Below are positions 17,426 to 26,218 of a DNA stretch of 64,000 nucleotides, piece after piece. The notes under the pieces are model-generated. The model worked only from the letters and a program-made list of their open reading frames with translations, made no database searches and was not told the origin of the DNA. Both the position numbers and the translations under genes were made by a program. The stretch is taken from NCBI RefSeq assembly GCF_025148445.1, contig NZ_CP102270.1, positions 806,001 through 870,000 on the forward strand, given 5' to 3'. This DNA comes from Eshraghiella crossota. Lineage in GTDB: Bacteria > Bacillota > Clostridia > Lachnospirales > Lachnospiraceae. The first letter of the stretch is position 1. Every line of letters starts with the position of its first letter.

Positions 17426-20059
17426 TTAATCTTCTTCAGTTTCGGTTGTTGAACTTTCACTCTCTGATTCTTTTTCATTGTTAAAGTCTGCATTTTCAGG
17501 AAGCTTTGCCGTGTATTTGGAAGGATTGATTACATTTCCTTTATGCTTAAGACAATGGTCATCAATGGTCTTTGATGAGAAAGAATATCTGGCATCCTGT
17601 ATTGTATAAGTTGAAAGGTCAACTTTACTTAAATCCTTGTAAATCTGTATCTTGGTTGTTGTATCAGGACATTCGTCCGTGGCAACTTTTCCCGTATCTT
17701 TACAATAAGTTACTTTCTGGTGAATATTGCAATAGTCCGTAGGTTCTGTTCCTTTGACAAAGTATTCGGTCGTGGTTCTGTTTCCGCGCTCGTCATGGTC
17801 GCATAGTCCTTCGGCTACTAAAAGACCCGAATCCTTGCATATCTGTACCGGGATTATATTATCCGGACGTTCAGGTGCGGAATTATCCTTGCCTTCACAG
17901 GCTTTTTTGATTACCTCTGCCCATATACCGACGTGAGGAGTTCCGTATTGTTCGGTCTTAAATTCTCTGTTATTATCATTACCTACCCATATTCCGACAG
18001 TAACGGATTTGGAATATCCCACAATCCATTTATCACGGTCACTCTGTGTTGTACCTGATTTTGCAGAAATATAGTTATCTCCCACATTAAGTCCGTGAAG
18101 AGTACCGTCCAAAAGAACATTGTGAAGGACATTGCCCATAAGCCACGCGGTAGATTCTTTTAATACCTGTGTCTTGGTTGTTTCTGTATTATCAAGGATA
18201 ACATTTCCGTCATGGTCAAGTATTTTGGTATAAAGCTTAGGTGTAATAAGTTCGCCGTTGTTTGCAAGTACGGTATAAGCCGTTGTAAGTTCCATGTTGG
18301 TAACACTGCATGAACCGAGGGCAATAGGGAGATAGTAATCTTTATCGGTAAGGGTTGTGATACCAAAGTTTTTAAGGTAATTAATTCCTGTTGTAATACC
18401 TATATCATTAAGGGTGTTAAGGGCAGGAGTATTTCTTGATTCGGAGATGGACTGCCTTAATGTTATATATCCTTTATAAATATCATCATTATTTCTTACT
18501 ACCTGGCCTGTGCTGTAATAAAAAGGAATATCATCATATATCTTACCCAGGGTATATCCTGCGGTATCTATTGCAGGTGCATAGGCAACAAGAGGCTTGA
18601 TTGAGGAACCTGCCTGACGTGCAGAAGAGGTTGCCCTGTTAAGTATAAGGCTTTCTGTCTTGTTACCACGGCCTCCGATGATAACTTTAACTTCACCCGT
18701 GTTGTTTTCTATAACAACCAATGAAGCCTGTGGACCTACCGTATAGGTTGTGGATTCGCTTCCTTTAACTATTTCACCATGGGTCTGTCCGAGAATATAT
18801 TCTTTATATTCCTGAACATATTTATCTGCTTCTTCCGTGGTCTGGAAAGTAAGGCTTATATTTGAACCGTACTTTGACTGAAGATATTTAAGTAATGTGG
18901 ATTCCGTGTAATTACCTACATTACCGTCCTCGTCTTTTACCCTGAAACGGCATGTGACCGTATATTCTTCATATCCGTTCCAACTGTTAGGATTGTTGAT
19001 TATAGCCTCCGCATATTTCTGAAGCTCAGAATCTTCACATGAGTATATAGAAAGACCGCCACGGTATACAAGGTTGTATGCCTGTGTATAGGTGTAACCC
19101 TTGGTTGTCATTAAATCTTCCATTATCTGCTGTATGAGTGCATCTGTATAGTACGAATATGCGGTTGATGATGAATTTGAAGTATTGTTATTGGCAATTC
19201 TTGAATATACATCATCATTAAGGGCTTCATCATACTGTGCCTGGGATATCATATTGTTTTTAAGCATATTATCAAGCACAAGCTTACGTCGTTCAGCATT
19301 ATATTCGGCATGACGTATAGGATTGTATTTGGAAGGGTTCTGTGTGATTGCGGCAATTACGGCACACTCAGATAAAGTAAGCTCCGATACATCCTTATTA
19401 AAATAATTAAGAGATGCAGACTGCACACCAAGGTTATTGTTGCCAAGATTAATTGTATTAAGGTAATTCTCAAGAATCTGGCTCTTATCAGCAACTTCCT
19501 CAAGTTTTAATGCAAGGTATTGTTCCTGTATTTTACGCTTAAGTCTGTCTGAAAGACTGTTTTCATTCTCAACGGAAAATACGCTGTTCTTAATGAGCTG
19601 CTGCGTAATAGTGCTGGCACCCTGGGTAAAACGGAGATTATTGGTAATACCTATATAAGCCGCTCTTATAATTCCTTTTGCATCAATTCCGTTGTGGGAA
19701 AGGAAACGCTCATCCTCAATTGCGATAAAAGCATTTTTCAGGTTATCGGGAATTTCATCGTAAGTAACGTATATTCTGTTGGCACCGGACGCAACAAGTG
19801 TCTCTGTCTCAACATTGTTACAGTCATATACAATGGTTTTGTACTGGGATGGTGTAACATCGTTAATTGTTATCTTAGGTGCTGTTTTGATAATTCCGTT
19901 GATTGCCCCGAATACCATTGATGACATTGTGACCGCGGCAAATACAACAAGTACGATAAATACCTTGAAAACGTTTACAAGGATTTTGGATGTAACCTTT
20001 TTCTTGGAGGAAGAAAGATCCTGCCTTGCCTTTTTGATATTATTATTAGAAAAATCCAT
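17426..20059 (-). CDS. Class A penicillin-binding protein 1A
   Basis: The 877-residue bifunctional peptidoglycan synthase has an N-terminal cytoplasmic tail, one transmembrane segment (about 28-55), a glycosyltransferase domain (EDERFLSHNGIDAKGIIRAA, GASTITQQLIKN) and a transpeptidase domain. The active-site Ser is in ARQAGSSIKPL (about residue 486), SRNTPAL supplies SxN, and KSGTTQ (about 666) the KTG-like box. The C-terminus has a Cys-containing extension (ICKDSGLLVAEGLCDH, 'TEPTDYCNIH', 'YCKDTGKVATDECPD'), often seen in clostridial PBP1a, and an acidic Ser/Glu/Thr tail. It is transcribed leftward from a region shared with yigZ. Confidence 0.94.
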   Translation of the reverse strand: MDFSNNNIKKARQDLSSSKKKVTSKILVNVFKVFIVLVVFAAVTMSSMVFGAINGIIKTAPKITINDVTPSQYKTIVYDCNNVETETLVASGANRIYVTYDEIPDNLKNAFIAIEDERFLSHNGIDAKGIIRAAYIGITNNLRFTQGASTITQQLIKNSVFSVENENSLSDRLKRKIQEQYLALKLEEVADKSQILENYLNTINLGNNNLGVQSASLNYFNKDVSELTLSECAVIAAITQNPSKYNPIRHAEYNAERRKLVLDNMLKNNMISQAQYDEALNDDVYSRIANNNTSNSSSTAYSYYTDALIQQIMEDLMTTKGYTYTQAYNLVYRGGLSIYSCEDSELQKYAEAIINNPNSWNGYEEYTVTCRFRVKDEDGNVGNYTESTLLKYLQSKYGSNISLTFQTTEEADKYVQEYKEYILGQTHGEIVKGSESTTYTVGPQASLVVIENNTGEVKVIIGGRGNKTESLILNRATSSARQAGSSIKPLVAYAPAIDTAGYTLGKIYDDIPFYYSTGQVVRNNDDIYKGYITLRQSISESRNTPALNTLNDIGITTGINYLKNFGITTLTDKDYYLPIALGSCSVTNMELTTAYTVLANNGELITPKLYTKILDHDGNVILDNTETTKTQVLKESTAWLMGNVLHNVLLDGTLHGLNVGDNYISAKSGTTQSDRDKWIVGYSKSVTVGIWVGNDNNREFKTEQYGTPHVGIWAEVIKKACEGKDNSAPERPDNIIPVQICKDSGLLVAEGLCDHDERGNRTTTEYFVKGTEPTDYCNIHQKVTYCKDTGKVATDECPDTTTKIQIYKDLSKVDLSTYTIQDARYSFSSKTIDDHCLKHKGNVINPSKYTAKLPENADFNNEKESESESSTTETEED

Positions 20060-20171
20060 ATAGTCTCTCCCAGAATAATGTTTCTTTATTATTTAAAGTA
20101 TTTTAATGGATTATACCAAATCTTTTCAGATAAATAAAGAAAAAACAGTAAATATAAGAAATCTGTAACAC

Positions 20172-20200
20172 TTTCTTAACAGAGAAAAATATGGTAGAAT
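20172..20200 (+). promoter_or_regulatory. Possible yigZ promoter in the PBP/yigZ divergent region
   Basis: TTCTTA (20173-20178) and TAGAAT (20195-20200) are spaced 16 bp, about 30 bp before the yigZ ATG. The 169-bp divergent region has no other clear element. Confidence 0.35.
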
Positions 20201-20228
20201 CAGACTATTAATAACCATAGGAGTTTGT

Positions 20229-20864
20229 ATGAAGGATTTTATCGTAGTTAAAGAAGGCGCAGAGGGCATCTATGAAGAGAAAAAGTCAAGATTTATTGCC
20301 AAGGTATATAAAACGGATAACGAAAGCGAAGCCGGTTCATACATAGAAGAAGCAAGAAAAAAATATTGGGATGCAAGGCATAATTGTTATGCATACGTAA
20401 TAGGAAATAATAATGAGATTACCAGATGCAGTGATGACGGAGAACCATCAGGTACAGCGGGGAAACCTATACTTGAAGTAATTACAAGAATGGGAGTACA
20501 TAACTGCCTCATAATTGTAACAAGATATTTCGGGGGAACTTTGCTTGGAACGGGTGGACTTGTAAGAGCATATACCGATGCTTCCGTAGCAGCGCTTAAT
20601 AACAGCCGGCTTGCAACACAGGTACAGGGAGTAAGGTATGTTATTACAACAGATTATAACGGGGCCGGCAAAATACAGTATGGGATGGCCTCTCTTGACG
20701 CAATAATAGACGATACGGAATATACGGATAAGGTAACAATAAAGGTAGTGATTGAAAAAGAACGGGAAAAATTACTTATAGATACGGTTACTGAAATAAC
20801 AAACGGCAGGGCAGTCATATTGAAAGACTGCGAACTGCCGGTTGAAAAAAATATATCACTCTGA
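20229..20864 (+). CDS. YigZ/IMPACT family protein
   Basis: The 211-residue protein has the UPF0029/IMPACT N-terminal domain: 'EEKKSRFIAKVYKTDNESEA', WDARHNCYAYVIG, the strongly conserved RCSDDGEPSGTAGKPILEVI, and VTRYFGGTLLGTGGLVRAYTDA, followed by a smaller C-terminal ferredoxin-like domain. The family is linked to translation-related functions in eukaryotes (GCN1 binding); its bacterial role is unsettled. The last 9 bases overlap the convergent PAP2 gene. Confidence 0.92.
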   Translation: MKDFIVVKEGAEGIYEEKKSRFIAKVYKTDNESEAGSYIEEARKKYWDARHNCYAYVIGNNNEITRCSDDGEPSGTAGKPILEVITRMGVHNCLIIVTRYFGGTLLGTGGLVRAYTDASVAALNNSRLATQVQGVRYVITTDYNGAGKIQYGMASLDAIIDDTEYTDKVTIKVVIEKEREKLLIDTVTEITNGRAVILKDCELPVEKNISL

Positions 20865-21392
20865 TGTTTTGTTCTTATAAATTAATTTTGATGTGATAAA
20901 GTATGCACCGATTCCATATATAATACCGAGTAAGAGACCGGCAATAACGTCGGTAGGAAAATGTACGGTAAGATATAATCTTGAAACTCCGATAAGCACG
21001 GCAAGCACGACTGCCGGAATACCCCATTTTTTGTTCCGGGTGAATATGGCAACGGCTGCAGCAACACTTGCTGAGGTATGTCCCGAAGGAAATGACGAAT
21101 CCGAAGGCAGTTTTACAAGCATCGTCTGTAAAAATGCAGGGTCAGCCTCAAATGGCCGTGTGCGGTTTACAAGATTTTTTATTATAAGATTAGTAAATAT
21201 AAGCGATAACACAAGTGAAACGGCCATTGTAATTCCAATCTTTCTTGTACGCTTGAAGAATAAAAGCACAACTGCAAGAGCTATCCAGAAGCAGCCTGCG
21301 TTGCCAAGGAAAGTAAGACCTTTCATAACCGGGTCAAGTACGGGATTATGAAGAGATTCAAACCAGTGTAATACGGATAATTCCCAATTCAT
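20856..21392 (-). CDS. PAP2 family membrane phosphatase
   Basis: The 178-residue protein carries the three PAP2 motifs: KNLVNRTRPFEADP (KxxxxxxRP), SSFPSGHTS (PSGH) and SRLYLTVHFPTDVIAG (SRxxxxxHxxxD). It has about five to six transmembrane segments. Such small PAP2 proteins dephosphorylate undecaprenyl diphosphate or other lipid phosphates on the outer face of the membrane. The substrate is inferred. The C-terminal end overlaps yigZ tail-to-tail by 9 bp. Confidence 0.9.
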   Translation of the reverse strand: MNWELSVLHWFESLHNPVLDPVMKGLTFLGNAGCFWIALAVVLLFFKRTRKIGITMAVSLVLSLIFTNLIIKNLVNRTRPFEADPAFLQTMLVKLPSDSSFPSGHTSASVAAAVAIFTRNKKWGIPAVVLAVLIGVSRLYLTVHFPTDVIAGLLLGIIYGIGAYFITSKLIYKNKTSE

Positions 21393-21474
21393 TTTAAATG
21401 TCCTTTCTACCAGATATAGTATCGTGAATTATATCATTAAGTGGGGATAATTGCAAACAACAGATAAATAAAAG

Positions 21475-21503
21475 TTGGCTTAAAAGGAAAATACTGTTAT
21501 AAT
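21475..21503 (+). promoter_or_regulatory. Sigma-A type promoter for the beta-CASP/LicD operon
   Basis: TTGGCT (21475-21480) and TATAAT (21498-21503) with a 17-bp spacer lie 33 bp before the ATG at 21536. Confidence 0.6.
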
Positions 21504-21535
21504 AGAAATATAAACGGGGAAAGGTGGCTTAATAT

Positions 21536-23131
21536 ATGAGACTTATTTTTATTGGGGCAGACCATGAAGTTACAGGAAGCTGTCATGTATTGGAAGTTTG
21601 TGGCAGGTATATTCTTGTTGATTGCGGGATGGAACAGGGAACGGACGATTTTGAGACAGCGGAACTTCCTATGAATATTGCAGATATAGATTATGTACTG
21701 CTTACACATGCACATATTGACCATTCTGGAATGTTGCCTTTATTGTATGCCAGAGGCTTCAGAGGAGATGTAATAGCGACTCCGGCTACTGTGGATTTAT
21801 GCGATATAATGTTAAAAGATTCGGCGCATATCCAGATGACAGAAGCAGAATGGAAGAACAGAAAAGGACAAAGAGCAGGTAAAGAGCCTGTGGTGCCTAT
21901 TTATGATATGAATGATGCAGAAGGCGTTCTGGAACATTTTGTATCCTGCGATTATGATAAAGTAATGGATCTATGTGAAGGAGTCAAAGTTAAATTTTCC
22001 GATGCGGGACATCTTCTTGGGTCAGCAAGTATCGAAGTATGGATTAATGAAGACGGAGAAGAACGCAAGATAGTTTTTTCGGGAGATATCGGTAATCTTA
22101 ACAGACCGATTATTAAGGATCCTTCGTATATTAATGATGCCGATTATGTTGTTATGGAATCCACTTATGGGGACAGATATCATAATGCGGATGTAGATTA
22201 TGTAAGTGAATTAGCCGGAATATGCCAGAGGACTTTTGACAGAGGAGGCAATGTTGTGATTCCGGCATTTGCGGTAGGCAGAACACAGGAGATGCTTTAT
22301 TACTTCCGTAAAATCAAAGAAGAGGGCCTTGTAAAAGGACATTCATTTGAAGTATATGTAGATAGCCCTCTTGCGGTTGAGGCTACACAGATTTTTAATG
22401 AAAATATGGCAGAGTGCTTCGATCAGGAAGCAATGGAACTTGTAAGAAATGGAATTAATCCTTTACGTTTTCCGGGGCTTACGCTTTCCATTACAAGTAA
22501 TGATTCTATTGCAATTAACTCTGATAATAAGCCTAAAGTAATAATCTCTGCGTCGGGAATGTGTGAAGCCGGACGTATAAGACACCATCTTAAGCACAAT
22601 CTCTGGAGAAAAGAATGTACCGTTGTTTTTGTAGGTTATCAGGCCAACGGAACATTGGGAAGAATGTTGCTTGAAGGCGCAAGTGAAGTCAAGCTTTTCG
22701 GAGAGACCATTGAAGTTATGGCTGAAATAGTTAAACTGGAAGGTGTCAGCGGTCATGCAGATAAGGCAGGTCTTATAAAATGGATTACTTCATTTGATAA
22801 CAGACTTAAACAGGTGTTTGTGGTACATGGTGAAGATGAAGTAAGCACAGGATTTGCGAAGTGCCTTTGTGATGAATACGGACTTAATGCTGTTGCACCT
22901 TATTCCGGAGCAGAGTTTGATATGATAAGCGGCAGGTTTGTAAAGGAAGGAGAAAGAATCCCTAAAGCCAAGAAACCTGTACAAAGAAAGGCAAATGATG
23001 TATTTGAACGTCTTCTTGCCGCAGGAAGACGCCTTCTTACCGTTATTAAGCATAACGAGGGCGGTGCCAATAAGGATTTAGCAAAATTTGCTGACCAGAT
23101 TAATTCAATGTGTGACAAGTGGGACAGGTGA
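21536..23131 (+). CDS. MBL-fold beta-CASP ribonuclease
   Basis: The 531-residue protein has a metallo-beta-lactamase core with HAHIDHSG (about residues 58-65), 'DAGHLLGSASIEVWI' and 'FSGDIGNLNRPI', followed by a beta-CASP cap and the C-terminal motifs 'ISASGMCEAGRIRHHLKHNLW' and SGHADKAGL. This arrangement matches the CPSF73/YSH1-like bacterial RNA-processing nucleases. A short extra C-terminal extension (about 465-531) is basic and helical. GGAAAGGTGG precedes the start. It runs into licD, whose best start is 6 bp downstream of its stop. Confidence 0.9.
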   Translation: MRLIFIGADHEVTGSCHVLEVCGRYILVDCGMEQGTDDFETAELPMNIADIDYVLLTHAHIDHSGMLPLLYARGFRGDVIATPATVDLCDIMLKDSAHIQMTEAEWKNRKGQRAGKEPVVPIYDMNDAEGVLEHFVSCDYDKVMDLCEGVKVKFSDAGHLLGSASIEVWINEDGEERKIVFSGDIGNLNRPIIKDPSYINDADYVVMESTYGDRYHNADVDYVSELAGICQRTFDRGGNVVIPAFAVGRTQEMLYYFRKIKEEGLVKGHSFEVYVDSPLAVEATQIFNENMAECFDQEAMELVRNGINPLRFPGLTLSITSNDSIAINSDNKPKVIISASGMCEAGRIRHHLKHNLWRKECTVVFVGYQANGTLGRMLLEGASEVKLFGETIEVMAEIVKLEGVSGHADKAGLIKWITSFDNRLKQVFVVHGEDEVSTGFAKCLCDEYGLNAVAPYSGAEFDMISGRFVKEGERIPKAKKPVQRKANDVFERLLAAGRRLLTVIKHNEGGANKDLAKFADQINSMCDKWDR

Positions 23132-23136
23132 AAAGA

Positions 23137-24009
23137 ATGACCAGATTCTATAATGATGAGGAATTATCTAAGATAAAAGAACTTGAAAAAGGAATATTGA
23201 AAGATTTTATTGAGCTCTGTGAAGAGAATAATTTAAGATATTTCGGGATGGGCGGTACCTGCCTCGGTGCAGTAAGACACGGAGGATATATTCCGTGGGA
23301 TGATGATATTGATGTAGGAATGCCACGAAAAGACTATAACAGATTCCTTAAAATAGCGGCGGAAAAATATTCCGACAAATATTATCTGCTTAATGCGGAT
23401 GAGTTCAGCACATATCCGCTTATGTCAACAAGATGGTGCATTAAGAATACAAAATTTGTTGAGTATGCTTTTATGAATCTTAAGAATTGTCCGCTTGGTA
23501 TTTTCCTTGATATCTTTCCTTATGACAATCTGGCAGATAACAGGATTGCGAGATTTTTCCAACAGTGGAGAGCATGGTATCTTAGTAAACTTATGATATT
23601 AAGGGCTATACCGGAGCCATATCTTGCACAGCAGGGGCTTCTTAAGAAGGTAATTCTTTTTGTATGCAGGAATGTCCACCGCGTAATGAAGTTTTTTGGT
23701 GTTGACAGAAAGAAACTTTACAAAAAGTGCATAAAGACCTGTATAAAATATAATGACAGACCTACTAAGAAAATTGGATATATATGTGATACAACGCCTC
23801 ATATGGAGGAGAATTATGTCAAAGACATATTCCCTTGCAGAAAGATGAAGTTTGAAGAATTTGAGATGAATTTCCCAAATCATACGCATGAGCTTCTTGT
23901 CAGCGGATATGGAGAAGATTATATGACGCTGCCTCCTGTCAACAAAAGAAAGACACATTTTCCATATATTCTCGATTTTGGAGATGGAAAGGGAGAACGA
24001 AGAAGTTAA
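23137..24009 (+). CDS. LicD-family phosphotransferase
   Basis: The 290-residue product contains the LicD signature 'RYFGMGGTCLGAVRHGGYIPWDDDIDVGMPRKDY', with DDDID as the metal-binding catalytic patch. LicD proteins move phosphocholine or a related phospho-alcohol onto teichoic acid or glycans. The frame is open back to GTG 23119, but the AGGTGAAAAGA box fits ATG 23137. It follows the beta-CASP gene by 5 bp and precedes a lipid kinase by 24 bp. The acceptor and donor are unknown. Confidence 0.85.
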   Translation: MTRFYNDEELSKIKELEKGILKDFIELCEENNLRYFGMGGTCLGAVRHGGYIPWDDDIDVGMPRKDYNRFLKIAAEKYSDKYYLLNADEFSTYPLMSTRWCIKNTKFVEYAFMNLKNCPLGIFLDIFPYDNLADNRIARFFQQWRAWYLSKLMILRAIPEPYLAQQGLLKKVILFVCRNVHRVMKFFGVDRKKLYKKCIKTCIKYNDRPTKKIGYICDTTPHMEENYVKDIFPCRKMKFEEFEMNFPNHTHELLVSGYGEDYMTLPPVNKRKTHFPYILDFGDGKGERRS

Positions 24010-24033
24010 CCGGGAGAGGATGATACGGATATC

Positions 24034-24921
24034 ATGAAAAAATTACTTTTTGTTTATAACCCACATTCTGGGAAAGGACTTATTAAAAATAAATTATGTG
24101 ATATACTTGATATATTTGCTAAAGCAGGTTATGAGATGACAGTTTGCCCTACGCAGCATGCTATGGATGGATATGACAAGGTATGTGAGGCAGATGGCAG
24201 ATATGATCTTATTGTATGCAGCGGCGGTGACGGAACACTCAATGAAGTTATCTCAGCCGTTATGACACACCGTATGGCAAAGCCTAAGATAGGGTACATT
24301 CCGGCAGGCTCAACCAATGATTTTGCAAAAAGTCTGGGTATTCCCAAAGATATGGTTAAAGCCGCAAAACTAATATCAAATGATAATTCTTTCTTGTGTG
24401 ATGTCGGTGTAATGAATGAAAGATTTTTTAATTATGTTGCTGCATTCGGAGCTTTTACCGATGTGTCATATAAGACACCACAGAGTATGAAAAATGTTCT
24501 CGGACATCAGGCTTATATAGTTGAAAGCCTGAAGAGTCTTAGTAAGATAAAAGCATACAATATGAAAGTTACCTGTAATGATATAACCATTACGGGAAAT
24601 TATATCTACGGAATGGTTGCTAATTCAAAGTCCGTAGGTGGCATGAAGGGCATTACCGGTAAAAATATATTGCTGGATGACGGATTGTTTGAAGTAATTC
24701 TTGTCAGAGAAGCCAAGAATCCATTGGAATTGCAGCAGATTGTTGCCGGACTTTTTTCAAAAAACCAGGACAGTCCCATGGTAGACAGATTTAAAGCGTC
24801 AAAAGTAATTTTTGAAAGCGATAAGTCAATAAGCTGGACTCTTGACGGTGAATATGCGGATGACCACCAGCTGGTGGAAATTGATGTATGTCCCAAAGCA
24901 ATTAATATTATTAAAGGATAG
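24034..24921 (+). CDS. YegS/BmrU family lipid (diacylglycerol-type) kinase
   Basis: The 295-residue protein starts MKKLLFVYNPHSGKGLIKNKL and has the nucleotide-binding VCSGGDGTLNEVISAVM and GYIPAGSTNDFAKSLGIP blocks of the DAGK catalytic domain, plus the C-terminal 'DGEYADDHQLVEIDVCPKAINII'. DgkB/YegS-type kinases phosphorylate diacylglycerol or a related lipid and recycle it. The 3' end overlaps the convergent DUF3810 gene by 11 bp. Confidence 0.9.
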   Translation: MKKLLFVYNPHSGKGLIKNKLCDILDIFAKAGYEMTVCPTQHAMDGYDKVCEADGRYDLIVCSGGDGTLNEVISAVMTHRMAKPKIGYIPAGSTNDFAKSLGIPKDMVKAAKLISNDNSFLCDVGVMNERFFNYVAAFGAFTDVSYKTPQSMKNVLGHQAYIVESLKSLSKIKAYNMKVTCNDITITGNYIYGMVANSKSVGGMKGITGKNILLDDGLFEVILVREAKNPLELQQIVAGLFSKNQDSPMVDRFKASKVIFESDKSISWTLDGEYADDHQLVEIDVCPKAINIIKG

Positions 24922-25864
24922 AATTTAATTCAGGAAGATAACTGCTCTTGCAGACGGATGACAAGGACTCAATATCCTTGATTACATTCCGGTTAAGAAG
25001 AGCAGTTATATTTTTGTCCGGATAATTTTTATTAATAGTATTAATTAACGCAAGTATGCCACAGTATTTAAGATAGGTATTATCACTCTTAAGACAGGCA
25101 CTTACGGCAATGTATTGTCTGTCGGAAGCCGATACAAAACCGGATGAACAGGCATAACCTTCCATAATGTCAATAATTTCAGATGGACTTAAAGTTTTGG
25201 ATTTATAACATGCTTCATTGGTAAAAGGGACATATCCTGCGAAAAACATTGATTTTTTAGGAGCTGTATAAAAATCTCCAAGGCAGGGATAATGTAAAGC
25301 AAGTTTGTTCATTGTAACAATGAAAGTGTTTTCATTAATTTCGGATTTATCCGGATCGGTAACACCTTCACTTAAGGTATTGGCACTTTCTGCAAGCCTG
25401 TTAAGGTAGCCGTCATCTATTGAAGCAGAGTGGATATTGTTGTAACCCATAAAGCCGAGACGGTTATACACGGGCATGAAAGTCAGCGTGAATATCATAA
25501 ATGCCGTTGCAAGAAAACAGCAGGAATTTAATAAGGTCTTTTTGAGACGATATGTAAACAGGTAGATATTACCTGCTTTTTTTGACTTTATAAAGTAAAT
25601 AACAAGTCTTATGCATGAAAAACATAATAATGTGATGAGAATAAAAACAACAATATCCGCTACGGAAAAATTGAATTTAGCAGAAAATGCCGACAGGAGA
25701 TACTTTAATTTTACTGAGATATTTTCATAAAAGTTTGTTGCAAATATCACACTGGAAAAAAACATAATATTAAGCAATCCGCTGAAACTAAGGAGCGATG
25801 CCAGTATTATGATATATATCCGTGTATTAATGAACTTAATCTGTATCTTTTTATTTTCTGCCAT
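24911..25864 (-). CDS. DUF3810-like membrane protein lacking the HExxH motif
   Basis: The 317-residue protein has three N-terminal hydrophobic segments (about 12-38, 62-85, 105-128) and a soluble C-terminal part. 'GYVPFTNEACYKSKTLSPSEIIDIMEGYACSSGF' and 'ACLKSDNTYLKYCGILALINTI' line up with DUF3810, where I recall a HExxH-type motif followed by GFxREDEANF. Here that stretch is MEGYA...GFVSASDRQY, so both metal-binding His residues are missing. I therefore read it as a divergent, probably catalytically inactive member. GGAGGTTC precedes the start on the minus strand. Confidence 0.6.
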   Translation of the reverse strand: MAENKKIQIKFINTRIYIIILASLLSFSGLLNIMFFSSVIFATNFYENISVKLKYLLSAFSAKFNFSVADIVVFILITLLCFSCIRLVIYFIKSKKAGNIYLFTYRLKKTLLNSCCFLATAFMIFTLTFMPVYNRLGFMGYNNIHSASIDDGYLNRLAESANTLSEGVTDPDKSEINENTFIVTMNKLALHYPCLGDFYTAPKKSMFFAGYVPFTNEACYKSKTLSPSEIIDIMEGYACSSGFVSASDRQYIAVSACLKSDNTYLKYCGILALINTINKNYPDKNITALLNRNVIKDIESLSSVCKSSYLPELNSIL

Positions 25865-26218
25865 AATGAACCTCCGGTTGTCCTTATTCTTGTATTTTAA
25901 GCCTGAAAATCGTACATTTCAATAAAAAATAATTAAAACAGTCCGTTTACTTAATAATATTAAGTATAAAAAGGTATGACATAATATTATTAGTATCCTG
26001 GACTTAATTTAATTAAGAAGAAGCAATTTGATGGATTTGAAACAATGAATAAATTGAATGTTTAAATATTTTCTGAACTGAATAAATATCTGAAAATATA
26101 TTTGATATAATAAAAAAAACAAATTATCTGACAAAATGACAAAATGTTCCTGTTTACAATTTTTCCTACAGGGAGTATAGTGAGAAAAATTAATCATAAC
26201 GATGAAAGGAAGTACACG
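25865..26218. other. 354-bp AT-rich region upstream of gltB
   Basis: This gap separates the leftward DUF3810 gene from gltB. It is very AT-rich. I see TATAAT at 26106-26111 as a plausible -10 without a good -35, small AT-rich repeats ('TGACAAAATG' twice near 26130), and the AAAGGAAG ribosome binding site at about 26205. I find no recognisable riboswitch, T-box or RNA gene. Confidence 0.4.

Noticed and set aside
25865-26218. Glutamine riboswitch or other RNA upstream of gltB
   Set aside because: No conserved stem or motif was recognisable in this AT-rich stretch.
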